Source: JAEUHM01 sp964538625 (GTDB lineage Bacteria; Verrucomicrobiota; Verrucomicrobiia; Verrucomicrobiales; Verrucomicrobiaceae). From it: a DNA stretch of 64,000 nt. Shown here piece after piece: positions 16,052-25,009 of this stretch; within the stretch, counting starts at the first letter, position 1; every line of letters starts with the position of its first letter. Both the position numbers and the translations under genes were made by a program. The notes under the pieces are model-generated. The model ran no database searches. It was not told the origin of the DNA and worked only from the letters and a program-made list of their open reading frames with translations. Location of the stretch: contig CAZIGH010000017.1 of assembly GCA_964538625.1 (NCBI GenBank), positions 21,954 through 85,953 of the forward strand, read 5' to 3'.

Positions 16052-18631
16052 CTAAGGTTTGATATGGATCCAGAGGGGTGAGGACCAGGCCATGTTGCCA
16101 TCCGCCTGCTCGATGCGGAGGTAATAGCGGTTTTCACCGGGGAGTGGGTTTTCATCCGTCCAAGTGGACGCTACGGAACTGGCTCTGGGCTCGAGGACGT
16201 GATGGTTTTGCTCATTGCGGACGATGGTGAGCCGTTTGATGGGCGCGGTGCCTGCGATGAGGAAGGTGAGTGCGGGTTTGCCGGTAGTGGAAAAGACTTC
16301 TCCCATGAGGTGCTCGCCACAGCTTAGTTCCACGAAGATCTTGTCCGTAGCGGCGCAGGTGCGACGTGCATTGAGGCCAGCGATGATGCCTTCCCGGGTA
16401 AAGGCTTCCACGTACACACCGCCAAAGGAGGTGTGCGTGGCGATGTGGTCACTGGATGCGAAGACTCCGAGCTTGTGCCCTTGGGACAAGGCGGTTTGGT
16501 AAGTGCCATGGTTGTAGCCTGGCTTGGCGGGAAAACCGGCATCGAAGTCGGTGATGGGTGCTGGCGGTTTCGGATGTTCATCACCGGCGAGACGGTGTGG
16601 AGTGTATGCTTCCTCTTTGCGTAAGCCGACGGTGGGCTGAGGTGCTCCCTGTGCTTCATAGCTGACGCGTGCACCCTGAAAGATTTCGACGCTGTTCTCA
16701 TAGGTGTTGTCGATGCCGTGTTCGTATTTGGTCCAGTCCGTGCCCATGCCTGTGCCGCCAGTGTGACTGATAACTGCCACGGGTCGGTTGTGGCGCTTGA
16801 GTACGTCCCAGAGTTCCTGCGGCTGGATTTCCTGGATGCCGGGTGCCACCGGAAGCTGTTCATTCCACTGTGACTGGCGGTAGATGGCGCGGTTGATGTA
16901 AATGATGGGACCGCCTCTTTGTGCGAAGACCACATTCCGATGTCCCCAGGGGAAGCGCTGCTCACGTTCGTAGGCGTAGAGGGATGTGAACTTGCCCGGT
17001 GCGTGAAACAGATCCACCTGCCGCTGCGTGTGCCACCATTCGTAGGGCGAGTAAATTTTCCCGATGTCGGTGTGGTCCGAGGTGCCGAGGAAGTCCAGTC
17101 CCGCGAGATCGTAAGCGTAGCGGTAGTGCTCATTCACGCAGCCGTCGAAGCCGGTGCGGCAGTTGGAGATGTCTGTGTGCCGGTGAAGATCTCCCCACAC
17201 AAGGCGGTAGGTTTTTCCACCGATGGTCCAAGTGTGATGTTCGCTCAGTGGGCGCGGTGGTGTGGGTTCGTTGAGATAAGGTTCTGGTTCGGGAGCTAGG
17301 GAGATGGTGGCGTCTGCTTCTTTCGGCAGCTCCTTCCACTCTGCGGAATGAGAGATCATGGCAGAGTGAACCTGAGCGATTCCACTGGCCTTCGTCGTCC
17401 GTTTGTCGGTGGCCCATGTGACCCAGAGGGCGCCTTTGGGTCCTACGTGAAGCTCCTCTCTGCGATCCTGCCCCATGGTGGAGTCTGGCAGGGCAGCGGG
17501 TTCCGCCCAGGCTCCTGTAGCAGGATCAAAGCGTGCCACTGCTGCCCGCCAGAAGACTCGTGAGAAGTAGCGGTAGCTTAGCCAGACCTGACCGTCCCCG
17601 CGAACGGCTACGCTGGGCACATTCACGGCGAAGCCTGGACTCGGATCCGGTGCAGGGGTAGGGCGCCCGCGATCTGGTACGGGGACTTCGGTGAAGGTTT
17701 CTGCAGCGATGTCGTAACGACCAAGGAGGATGCGCTTCTGCGCATTCAGGCCCATCGCATCCTCGTGTCCTCGCGAGTCCAGTCCCCATTGTTTCCGCCC
17801 GCGCTCCGCTGCTATCCAAAGGCCGCCTTTGCCATCGGCTGCTAGGCTCGCCCGCGCTTCGTAGTCCGGAGTGTTAGTCAGCAGACGATCTTTCACCAGA
17901 CCTTCAGGTGTGATGTGAGCAAGGCGTAGGTTGAACTCGCTGCCGCTGGAGCAGTCATAGACAATCCACGCACCCGCCGCGTCGGAAAAGGCGATTCGCG
18001 GCTCCCAGTTTCCACCCTCGCTACTCGTGGAAACACGCACGGCCGATGACCAGTTGCCGTCCTTCCAGTACCGCGTCCACACCTGCGACCTGCCGGGGCG
18101 AATCTCCTGCCAGGTGACCCAGACGCGTCCTGCGGCATCTGTGCCCGCATCCGCGAAGCCGCATCCGGCATCTGGATGGGCTGCAATGGGGGTTTCCGCT
18201 TCCAGCTTTCCATCGATGAAACGGCGGCCTCGCAGCGCCATGACATCCGCTTCATTCACTTGGCTCCAGAAGCACCACACGCCGCCGTTTTGATCTGTCG
18301 TGATGGCGGGCTGATGCACGACGCCGGGCGAGGAAACGTCTGCTACAGTGGTCCAGGTGCCGTTTGAAAACTTGGCGAGCTTGAGCGTGTCTGCCCTGTC
18401 ATCATGCTCCACGAAAGTCATCCACAGTTCCAGCGCCTCAGAGATGGTGAAATCCGGGAAGTCGCGATGCAACGTGTCGTCCTTGATGATGGTATGCCGC
18501 TGAAGTGGCACGGTGCTTTGCGGCTGGACCACCTGCGCACCTTTGGCCTTGCCTTTGGATTTTGGTGCTGGCGTCTGTGCTGATGCGAACAAGGCGGCGA
18601 GCAGCCCTGGAATGAGAAAACGAGACATCAT
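16052..18631 (-). CDS. secreted beta-propeller + DUF3604 (PHP-like) protein
   Basis: 859 aa; start taken at the tandem ATG at 18631 (MMSRFLIPGLLAALFASAQ, signal peptide) instead of 18667. Residues about 40-430 contain repeated motifs such as GGVWCFWSQV, GRVWVTWQEI, GAWIVYDCSS, GGLWIAAERG and GQVWLSYRYF, which resemble blades of a propeller. From about 480, KTYRLVWGDLHRHTDISNC, LDFLGTSDHTD and VAVISHTGG are the metal-binding histidine/aspartate motifs of DUF3604, a PHP-like family of unknown reaction found in marine and polysaccharide-degrading bacteria. A hydrolase of phosphate or another ester is a guess. Divergent from the DUF1080 gene. Confidence 0.85.
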   Translation of the reverse strand: MMSRFLIPGLLAALFASAQTPAPKSKGKAKGAQVVQPQSTVPLQRHTIIKDDTLHRDFPDFTISEALELWMTFVEHDDRADTLKLAKFSNGTWTTVADVSSPGVVHQPAITTDQNGGVWCFWSQVNEADVMALRGRRFIDGKLEAETPIAAHPDAGCGFADAGTDAAGRVWVTWQEIRPGRSQVWTRYWKDGNWSSAVRVSTSSEGGNWEPRIAFSDAAGAWIVYDCSSGSEFNLRLAHITPEGLVKDRLLTNTPDYEARASLAADGKGGLWIAAERGRKQWGLDSRGHEDAMGLNAQKRILLGRYDIAAETFTEVPVPDRGRPTPAPDPSPGFAVNVPSVAVRGDGQVWLSYRYFSRVFWRAAVARFDPATGAWAEPAALPDSTMGQDRREELHVGPKGALWVTWATDKRTTKASGIAQVHSAMISHSAEWKELPKEADATISLAPEPEPYLNEPTPPRPLSEHHTWTIGGKTYRLVWGDLHRHTDISNCRTGFDGCVNEHYRYAYDLAGLDFLGTSDHTDIGKIYSPYEWWHTQRQVDLFHAPGKFTSLYAYEREQRFPWGHRNVVFAQRGGPIIYINRAIYRQSQWNEQLPVAPGIQEIQPQELWDVLKRHNRPVAVISHTGGTGMGTDWTKYEHGIDNTYENSVEIFQGARVSYEAQGAPQPTVGLRKEEAYTPHRLAGDEHPKPPAPITDFDAGFPAKPGYNHGTYQTALSQGHKLGVFASSDHIATHTSFGGVYVEAFTREGIIAGLNARRTCAATDKIFVELSCGEHLMGEVFSTTGKPALTFLIAGTAPIKRLTIVRNEQNHHVLEPRASSVASTWTDENPLPGENRYYLRIEQADGNMAWSSPLWIHIKP

Positions 18632-18718
18632 TCGCTGACAACGCAGCCATGACGCGCAGCTTTCCATTTGCTTGCCTTGCAGGAAACGGTTCTGGGTGAC
18701 GTTTTCGATGGTCTCACT

Positions 18719-19384
18719 ATGAAAACACTTATCGCTCTTCTTTTGTTTCCGCTGTCAGTGCTGGCTGATGAATCTGCCTGGACTGATCTGTTCAATGGCA
18801 AGGATTTCACCGGTTGGTCGCAGCACAGTGGTAAGGCGGAGTATCGTGTGGAGGATGGCTGTGTGGTGGGCAAGACCGTGGTCGGCACGGGAAACTCCTT
18901 TATGTGCACGACGCAGGAATACGGTGATTTCATTCTGGAGTTCGAGTTCAAGGTGCCAGAGGGGATGAACTCCGGTGTGCAGTTCCGCAGTCTCATCTCG
19001 GCTGGGGAGACCGAGGTAGAGATCAATGGCAAAAAGAAGAAGTTCGCTGCGGATCGTGTCTATGGCTACCAGTTCGAGATAGATCCGAGTCCACGGGCCT
19101 ATACTGGCGGTGTGTATGATGAGGCACGTCGTGGCTGGCTGAAGGACCTCAAGGACAATGAAGCAGCGCGGAATGCCTTCAAGCCGGGGGAGTGGAACCA
19201 GGGCCGCATCGAGTGCCGAGGTGACAGCATCAAGACCTTCATCAATGGCGTGAACGCGGTGGACATCAAAGACTCCATGACGACGAGGGGCATCATCGCG
19301 CTGCAAGTGCATGGCATCGGCAAAAACGCAGAGCCGGGCACGGAGGTCCGGTGGAGGAACATTCGTATCCAGGAGCTGAAGTAA
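18719..19384 (+). CDS. DUF1080 (3-keto-disaccharide hydrolase-like) protein
   Basis: 221 aa from the ATG at 18719 (MKTLIALLLFPLSVLADESA, signal peptide); the TTG at 18668 is not needed. WTDLFNGKDFTGW is the hallmark N-terminus of DUF1080, followed by YGDFILEFEFKVPEGMNSGVQFRS, YQFEIDPSPRAYTGGVYDE and the closing HGIGKNAEPGTEVRWRNIRI. These concanavalin-like jelly-roll proteins are abundant in Planctomycetes/Verrucomicrobia, and some hydrolyse 3-keto-glycosides. The neighbours (oxidoreductases and sulfatases) fit extracellular sugar catabolism. Confidence 0.92.
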   Translation: MKTLIALLLFPLSVLADESAWTDLFNGKDFTGWSQHSGKAEYRVEDGCVVGKTVVGTGNSFMCTTQEYGDFILEFEFKVPEGMNSGVQFRSLISAGETEVEINGKKKKFAADRVYGYQFEIDPSPRAYTGGVYDEARRGWLKDLKDNEAARNAFKPGEWNQGRIECRGDSIKTFINGVNAVDIKDSMTTRGIIALQVHGIGKNAEPGTEVRWRNIRIQELK

Positions 19385-19419
19385 ACTGCTTAAGAACCTC
19401 TCAAGACCAGCAAAAGCGG

Positions 19420-20832
19420 CTATGGTCCTGCGGGGTGGAGGTGCTCTCCACGTTTGGCGGCTTGGTGTGCCTGGTGGGTATCAAGCAAAACCCCAGGATC
19501 GGCCTGCGAGGTCAGCCAGCGGTCCAGCTCGGCGGATAGTGAGGCCTTGATGTCGGCGTGAGCGGGATCCGCTGCCAAGTTGTTCATTTCGGCGGGGTCT
19601 GCGGCGGTGTGATACAGTTCCTCCGCCGGTCGGCGCATGTAACGTTTGACGAGTTGGTAGGTGCGTGGGTGATCGAAGGCGGTGGCCATCCATGAAGACC
19701 AGTAGGCATTGTGAATGGTGGCACCGCCGAGGAGGCCCATGAGGTGTTTTTCGATGAAGATCTCCTCTGGCAGGAGATTTCGGATGTAACGCCATTCCCC
19801 ATTGCTCACGCTCCTCACGGGGTAAGCAGGCCCTTCTGGTATGTTGTTGTGAGCGGCGTAGGCGTAGCTGCGGTGCATGTGGGTTTCTCCACGCAGTACG
19901 GCAGCAAAGCTGCTGCCATCGAAGCGGTGATCCGTCTTTATTCCTGCTAGTTCCAGAAGAGTAGGAAGCACGTCGGCATACTGCACCAGCGCATCGGTGC
20001 GGGTGCCGGGGGAGATTTTGCCAGGCCAGCGGGCGACGAGCGCGGTGTGGAGCCCGGTATCCCAGCAGGTCCATTTGTTGCCGGGAAACTGAGAGCCCTG
20101 CTCGCTCGTGAAGAGGACGAGCGTACTGTCTGCCGCACCTGCCTCGGTTAGCGTGGTCAGGATTTGTCCCACTTGCGCATCCATGTAGCTGACCTCGGCG
20201 AGGTAAGCGGAGAAGTCTTCGCGCGTCTTAGGGGTATCTGCCAGGTTCGGGGGAAGCTTGAGCTTGCGTGGTGGATAAGGTGTGCGGTCGCCCATGACCC
20301 ATGGGACATGGGGCTCGGTGAGGCCGACGACGAGACAGAAGGGCTGTCCCTGGTCCCGTTGAATGAACTCCTTCACGCCAGCTAGGTCATGTGGTTGAGT
20401 GGGATTGCGCACGGCGTTGGCATCAAATCCCGGCACATCTTCAAAAGGGAAACACTCCTGCGGCGTGACGTGGACTTTGCCAGCGATGCCTACCCTGTAG
20501 CCCGCGGGTGCTAGGTGATGAGGAAGGCTTTTGGTTCCGGGGCGGCTGGCGCTGTGGTTCCAGGCACAGCCGTTGCGCATGGGAAACAGCCCGGTGTAAA
20601 GTTCCGCACGGCAGGGCTGGCACATGGCGGCGCTGACGTAAGCTCGGTTGAAGGTGAGTCCCGTGCTGGAGAGCTTGTCAAGATGGGGAGTGTGAGCATT
20701 GGTGCCGCCATACATAGGCAGGTCGCTGAAGGTGCAGTCATCTGCCAGGATGATGAGGAAGTTCGGGCGCGGGGTGTCTGCAAGGCAGCTTGCAGCCAGC
20801 AGGGTGAAAAGGAGTGCGACGGTGCGTAGCAT
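19420..20832 (-). CDS. sulfatase (CQPCR type)
   Basis: 470 aa, exported (MLRTVALLFTLLAASCLADT); start at the ATG at 20832. NFLIILADDC is the metal-binding start of the alkaline-phosphatase fold. The formylglycine site is MCQPCRAELYTG, matching C-x-P-x-R with an unusual second Cys, and RVGIAGKVHV follows. A mid-protein Asp/Ser-rich region with LVLFTSEQGSQ stands where many sulfatases have TSDHG, so the usual Asp-His pair is altered to Ser-Glu-Gln here. Activity needs conversion of Cys to formylglycine. Converges with the DUF1080 gene 35 bp away. Confidence 0.9.
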   Translation of the reverse strand: MLRTVALLFTLLAASCLADTPRPNFLIILADDCTFSDLPMYGGTNAHTPHLDKLSSTGLTFNRAYVSAAMCQPCRAELYTGLFPMRNGCAWNHSASRPGTKSLPHHLAPAGYRVGIAGKVHVTPQECFPFEDVPGFDANAVRNPTQPHDLAGVKEFIQRDQGQPFCLVVGLTEPHVPWVMGDRTPYPPRKLKLPPNLADTPKTREDFSAYLAEVSYMDAQVGQILTTLTEAGAADSTLVLFTSEQGSQFPGNKWTCWDTGLHTALVARWPGKISPGTRTDALVQYADVLPTLLELAGIKTDHRFDGSSFAAVLRGETHMHRSYAYAAHNNIPEGPAYPVRSVSNGEWRYIRNLLPEEIFIEKHLMGLLGGATIHNAYWSSWMATAFDHPRTYQLVKRYMRRPAEELYHTAADPAEMNNLAADPAHADIKASLSAELDRWLTSQADPGVLLDTHQAHQAAKRGEHLHPAGP

Positions 20833-20918
20833 GGGTGGTATTACGAATGCAAACGTTGGTGACCAGGCAGGTTTTCGCCGCTCCTGCACGTGGGGCTATC
20901 CGAACCACACACCTGTGG

Positions 20919-21410
20919 TCAACCTGCTGCCTTGAATGCCTTGAGCGCCGTCTGCAGCTCTCCTCGGGAGGTGGTGGCGCGGAGTTTTGAGATGGCTTCT
21001 GCTGCCAAGGTGTCGCAGCGCTCATTGTCCGCATCACCGGCGTGGCCTTTCACCCATTTCCAGGTGATCTGGTGCGGAGCGGAGGCGGCATCCAGAGCCT
21101 GCCAGAGATCAGCGTTTTTCACTGGTTGCTTGGTGGAGGTCTTCCAGCCTTTGGCCTTCCAGCCAGTGATCCACTCGCTGATGCCTTTGCGCAGATACTG
21201 GGAGTCGGTATGGAAATCAATGCGACAGGCTTGCTTGAGAGAGCGCAAGGCTTGAATGGCCGCCTGAAGCTCCATGCGGTTGTTCGTGGTGGCTGGCACG
21301 GCACCGCTGATTTCTTTCACATGAGGGCCGTAACGCAGCACGGCGGCCCATGCTCCGGGGCCTGGGTTGCCTTGGCAGCCCCCGTCACTGTGGATGATCA
21401 CGTGTTTCAA
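20919..21410 (-). CDS. rnhA: ribonuclease HI
   Basis: 163 aa; degrades RNA in RNA-DNA hybrids. The acidic catalytic residues are visible in IIHSDGGCQGNPGPGAW (Asp), NNRMELQAAIQAL (Glu), FHTDSQYLRKG (Asp) and GHAGDADNERCD (Asp). The start is TTG at 21410, inside a TTGA overlap with the stop of the upstream aminotransferase gene; the next in-frame ATG would remove the first catalytic Asp, so TTG must be used. Translation is therefore probably coupled. Third gene of a proC - aminotransferase - rnhA operon. Confidence 0.95.
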   Translation of the reverse strand: MKHVIIHSDGGCQGNPGPGAWAAVLRYGPHVKEISGAVPATTNNRMELQAAIQALRSLKQACRIDFHTDSQYLRKGISEWITGWKAKGWKTSTKQPVKNADLWQALDAASAPHQITWKWVKGHAGDADNERCDTLAAEAISKLRATTSRGELQTALKAFKAAG

Positions 21411-22576
21411 TGTAGTCTGGCGAGCACGTGCTCGATTTCGCTGAAGGTATTGTAAAAGTGCGGGCTGAAGCGGAGATAACTCGTGCCTGCGCGGTCAAAA
21501 CGATGTGAGACGATGATCCGTTCTTCAGCGAGTCTTGCGAACAATGCGCTCATGGCTTGCTCAGATGTTTTACGCGGGCGGGCGGTGACGATGCCACTTG
21601 GCAGGCAACCGGGCGCGATGGGCAGCACTTCCCACCCTATGGACTCCAGCCCTGCGGTGAAGTGCTGGCGAAGGGAGAGAAGTTGGTCGCTGATGTTGGC
21701 CACTCCTGCCTCAAGAAGGAGTTCGATGCCGGCCTTCATGCCGAGAATGCCCGCCATGTTCATAGCTCCTGGTTCGAACCGGCGGCCACCGTTTTCAAAG
21801 CTGATGGCTTGTTGCGCGATGAAGTTGGGGCTGCGCACGTTCCATGAGCCAAGCAGCGCGGGGCGCACTTGGTCGTGAAGGGATTCCTTCACATAAACGA
21901 TGCCGGCGCTCATGGGGCCGAGCATCCACTTATGCGAGTCTGCGCTGAGGAAGTCCACATGCTCCACGAGTGTCTCAAACGCACCGACGGTCTGAATGGC
22001 GTCCAAGCAGAAGTAGATGCCGCGCTCCCGCAACATGCGACCTATGACCTCGATCTGGATTCGGTTCCCGCTGAGAAAGTGGCAACTGGCCAGAGCGACG
22101 AGCCTGGTCTTTGGAGTGAGCACTCTCTCCACCACTTCAGGGGTGATGCCGCCGAGTTGTGCGGGTTCCAGATAGCGTACGTGGACGCCTCGGCGTTCCA
22201 GCTCCATCCACGGGTAAACGTTGGCCGGGTAGTCGTCCAGGTAGCAGACCACCTCATCCCCCTGCTGCCAGGGAAGGCCGAGAGAGATGAGATTCAAGCC
22301 AACCGATGTGGGACCGAGCAGGGCGATCTCATGGGCCTTTGCGCCGATAAGCTTGGCAGCCAGAACGCGTGTCTCAGTGACGGCGCGCCAGGCTTCTGTG
22401 TATTCCTGGTGCCGGAGGCAGCTCTGCTCCAGATAGTCCTGCATGGTGCGTACGACACGACGTGGAAGGATGGTCACGCCGGCGTGAGCCATGAACACGC
22501 TCTCCGCGCACACAGGAAACTCCTTCTGGCGGAGGTCTTCGTCTTGCTGAAGATGGGCTACGAGTGACATGGGCAT
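21407..22576 (-). CDS. class V aminotransferase (PLP enzyme)
   Basis: 389 aa, cytosolic. The fold-type I class V pattern is seen in FMAHAGVTILPRRV, ALLGPTSVGLNLISLGLPW, VVCYLDDYPANVYPW, VALASCHFLSGNRI and FCLDAIQTVGAFE. The PLP lysine is in LSADSHKWMLGP. It resembles cysteine desulfurase-like/kynureninase-like enzymes but has no distinct catalytic Cys loop, so the substrate is unknown. It starts 4 bp after the proC stop and overlaps rnhA by 4 bp, so it is the middle gene of an operon. ATG at 22570 is an alternative start. Confidence 0.88.
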   Translation of the reverse strand: MPMSLVAHLQQDEDLRQKEFPVCAESVFMAHAGVTILPRRVVRTMQDYLEQSCLRHQEYTEAWRAVTETRVLAAKLIGAKAHEIALLGPTSVGLNLISLGLPWQQGDEVVCYLDDYPANVYPWMELERRGVHVRYLEPAQLGGITPEVVERVLTPKTRLVALASCHFLSGNRIQIEVIGRMLRERGIYFCLDAIQTVGAFETLVEHVDFLSADSHKWMLGPMSAGIVYVKESLHDQVRPALLGSWNVRSPNFIAQQAISFENGGRRFEPGAMNMAGILGMKAGIELLLEAGVANISDQLLSLRQHFTAGLESIGWEVLPIAPGCLPSGIVTARPRKTSEQAMSALFARLAEERIIVSHRFDRAGTSYLRFSPHFYNTFSEIEHVLARLH

Positions 22577-22580
22577 CAGC

Positions 22581-23384
22581 TCACTTGCGGCCCAGCTCCT
22601 GGGCGCGTTCGGTGGCTGCTCTCACCGCTTGCATGAGGGCAAAGCGCAGCCCGTTAGCTTCCAGTTGCTCCAGCCCGGCGATGGTGGTGCCTCCCGGGCT
22701 GGTGACTTCATCTCGCAGAGTGCCGGTGTGTTTGCCAGTCTCTAACACCATTTTGGCGGCGCCGATGAGAGTCTGGGCTGCCAGTCTCACGGCAGTGGCG
22801 CGTGGTAGGCCCATGAGCACGCCGCCATCTGCCAGTGCCTCTATGATGGCGTATCCGTAGGCGGGTCCGCTGCCGCTCAGGCCGGTGACGGCATCCAAAA
22901 GTTTCTCCGGCACTTCGTCCACGATACCTACCGCACCGAGGATGGTGCGGGCGGTGGTGGCGTCCTCCTCCGTGGCCTTGCTTCCGCGTGAAAAGGCAGC
23001 CGCTCCGGCCCCAACGAGTGCCGGTGTGTTGGGCATGGAGCGGATGACGCGCTGCGAACCGCCAAGCCAGTTCTCCAGGTCCGCGAGCGTAAGCCCAGCG
23101 GCGATGGACAGGAACAGGCGGCTCCCTGGCTGTGATGCCACGCTCTGGCAGAGGCCCTTCATGTCGCCGGGCTTGACGGCGAGAATGACCACGTCCGCAG
23201 TCTTGACGGCAGCCTCGGCCGTGGGGGTGATGCTGGCCCGGCCGCCGAGGGCTTGTTTCAGTGCCTCAGCAGCGGGTGCATGCACATCGCTGAGAAAAAA
23301 CGATGCGTCCCCAGGAAGCGCAGCGGCCACTCCCTTCAGGAGTGCGCTACCCATCTTACCACATCCAATAAGTGCCAACTTCAT
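22581..23384 (-). CDS. proC: pyrroline-5-carboxylate reductase
   Basis: 267 aa. Last step of proline synthesis, reducing pyrroline-5-carboxylate with NAD(P)H. The Rossmann motif is LIGCGKMGSALLKG, and VILAVKPGDM, IRSMPNTPALVGAGA, LSGSGPAYGYAIIEALADGG and the signature DEVTSPGGTTIAGLEQLE follow. Length is typical. First gene of the proC - aminotransferase - rnhA operon, 63 bp downstream of the sulfatase gene's stop on the same strand. Confidence 0.97.
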   Translation of the reverse strand: MKLALIGCGKMGSALLKGVAAALPGDASFFLSDVHAPAAEALKQALGGRASITPTAEAAVKTADVVILAVKPGDMKGLCQSVASQPGSRLFLSIAAGLTLADLENWLGGSQRVIRSMPNTPALVGAGAAAFSRGSKATEEDATTARTILGAVGIVDEVPEKLLDAVTGLSGSGPAYGYAIIEALADGGVLMGLPRATAVRLAAQTLIGAAKMVLETGKHTGTLRDEVTSPGGTTIAGLEQLEANGLRFALMQAVRAATERAQELGRK

Positions 23385-23447
23385 GCTCGGAAGAAACGCC
23401 GGGGCTGGCCTGGTGGCAATGACGAATGCGGATTCTTGTTCAGCAGG

Positions 23448-25004
23448 TCACGGCTTCAGAGGTTCTTTCTCGAAGTCGGTGGGCTCCACCCAGCCTGCTT
23501 TCACGTTTTGTCCTTTCATGAACTTTTCATAAAAGCCTGCTCCGTTGGTGGCCGGATATTCGTCAAACACTTTGCCGTTCCCAAACATGCGCGGATCACC
23601 CTGAGCTTTGAGCAGGCTTTCCATTCTGTCCCTGAGCTGGCTGGTGGTCAGTTGATGAACGGATTCTCCGGCGAGGTTCTGCGCACAGTGTGGATCCACG
23701 GTCAGATCATAGAACTCCTCTGCGGGACGCATCCCGAAGTTCAGCTTCCAGAACTTGTCCGCACGGTCCTTGCGACCGCGTTCCAGAATGAGGGTTTTGG
23801 TAGGGCTGCCGTCGGTGTCCAGGTAACCTGTTTCAGGATTGCCTGCCGGCCAGCGTGTGGGCTCGTAGTTCTTCAGATAGAGGTGCTCCGCCGTGACGAT
23901 GCCACGGATGGGATAACCCCAGTCGTGGGGGCGTCCCACGTCGGTGCGTTCTTTACCGATGAGGGTGTGGTCCCGCTCTGGGATGATGCGCCCAGACTTG
24001 TCTGACTCCAGGATGGGGCGCCAGCTCTTCCCCGTCACTGGCAACATGCCGCTCTCTGCCTGCGAGACGCCTGCGTAGTCCAGCAGGGTGGGAGCCAAGT
24101 CGGTGAAATCCACGAAGTCCGAAACGATACGTCCAGGGTGCTTGATGCCGGCAGGATACCGCACGGCGAGGGGCACGTGATTGCTGTCCATGTAGGCGTA
24201 TCCTTTGCAACGTGGGAAGGGCATGCCGTGGTCTGCGGTGACGATGATGAGTGTGTTCTCCAGCAGTCCGCGCTTCTCCAGCTCGGCGATCATTCGGCCC
24301 AGATGCCTGTCCGTATGCTCTACCTCGAAGGCGTAATCTAGCATATCATGGCGGACCACTTCGTCATCTGGCCAGTAGTCAGGCACTTCAGGAATGTCGG
24401 AGAGCTTCTTGCCGCCTTTAGTGACTCCAGACTGGTATTCGTAGCCACGGTGAGGTTCCAGACTTCCATACCAGAAGCACCAGGGCTTGTCTGCGGGAGC
24501 GGCGTCGAGAAAGTCGGTGAAGTTGCCGGCGTAATCATTGTTGGTCATGCCCGATGCGGGCGGGGGTGCCTTGCGGTTGTTGTAGGGGATGCCAGTGATC
24601 TGACGGGGCTTTCCTTCGGCGTCATTGGCTATTCCTGGACCCCAGCCTTTTCCCGTGATGCCTACGTTCCATCCTTTGTCCATGAGGACCTCTGGCCAGC
24701 TTTTGAGCTTTGCGGGAAAGTATGCCATGTGGTTGCCTGCCTCTTCGTTCTGCCAAGCATGACGGCCTGTAAGCACGATGGCGCGCGAGGGGGCACACTT
24801 GGCTACGGGTGTGTAAGCATTGGTAAAAAGTACGCCCTCTTTTGCTATGCGGTCAAACGCTGGCGTCTGGACCCAGGTGGTGCCATAAACGCCTGCATGA
24901 GCGCCCCAGTCATCTGCGATAGCGAAGAGGATGTTTGGAGGCGCGGCTGCGAAGGCACTACCGGAGAAGATGGCGAGGAATGCGAGAACCTTTTTCATGT
25001 TCAT
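23448..25004 (-). CDS. sulfatase (CAPSR type)
   Basis: 518 aa from the ATG at 25004 (or 24998), with signal MKKVLAFLAIFSGSAFAAA. NILFAIADDWGAHAGVYG gives the paired Asp metal ligands, and AKCAPSRAIVLTGRHAWQNEE is the formylglycine motif. NVGITGKGWGPG and LIIVTADHGMPFPRCKGY (Asp-His ligands) complete the site. It resembles the heparan N-sulfatase/sulfamidase-like group, notably in CAPSRAIVLTGRHAWQ. If so, the substrate would be an N-sulfated amino sugar, which would fit the nearby NagA-like enzyme; this is inference. Starts 5 bp after the stop of the upstream sulfatase. Confidence 0.92.
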   Translation of the reverse strand: MNMKKVLAFLAIFSGSAFAAAPPNILFAIADDWGAHAGVYGTTWVQTPAFDRIAKEGVLFTNAYTPVAKCAPSRAIVLTGRHAWQNEEAGNHMAYFPAKLKSWPEVLMDKGWNVGITGKGWGPGIANDAEGKPRQITGIPYNNRKAPPPASGMTNNDYAGNFTDFLDAAPADKPWCFWYGSLEPHRGYEYQSGVTKGGKKLSDIPEVPDYWPDDEVVRHDMLDYAFEVEHTDRHLGRMIAELEKRGLLENTLIIVTADHGMPFPRCKGYAYMDSNHVPLAVRYPAGIKHPGRIVSDFVDFTDLAPTLLDYAGVSQAESGMLPVTGKSWRPILESDKSGRIIPERDHTLIGKERTDVGRPHDWGYPIRGIVTAEHLYLKNYEPTRWPAGNPETGYLDTDGSPTKTLILERGRKDRADKFWKLNFGMRPAEEFYDLTVDPHCAQNLAGESVHQLTTSQLRDRMESLLKAQGDPRMFGNGKVFDEYPATNGAGFYEKFMKGQNVKAGWVEPTDFEKEPLKP

Positions 25005-25009
25005 CTGTA

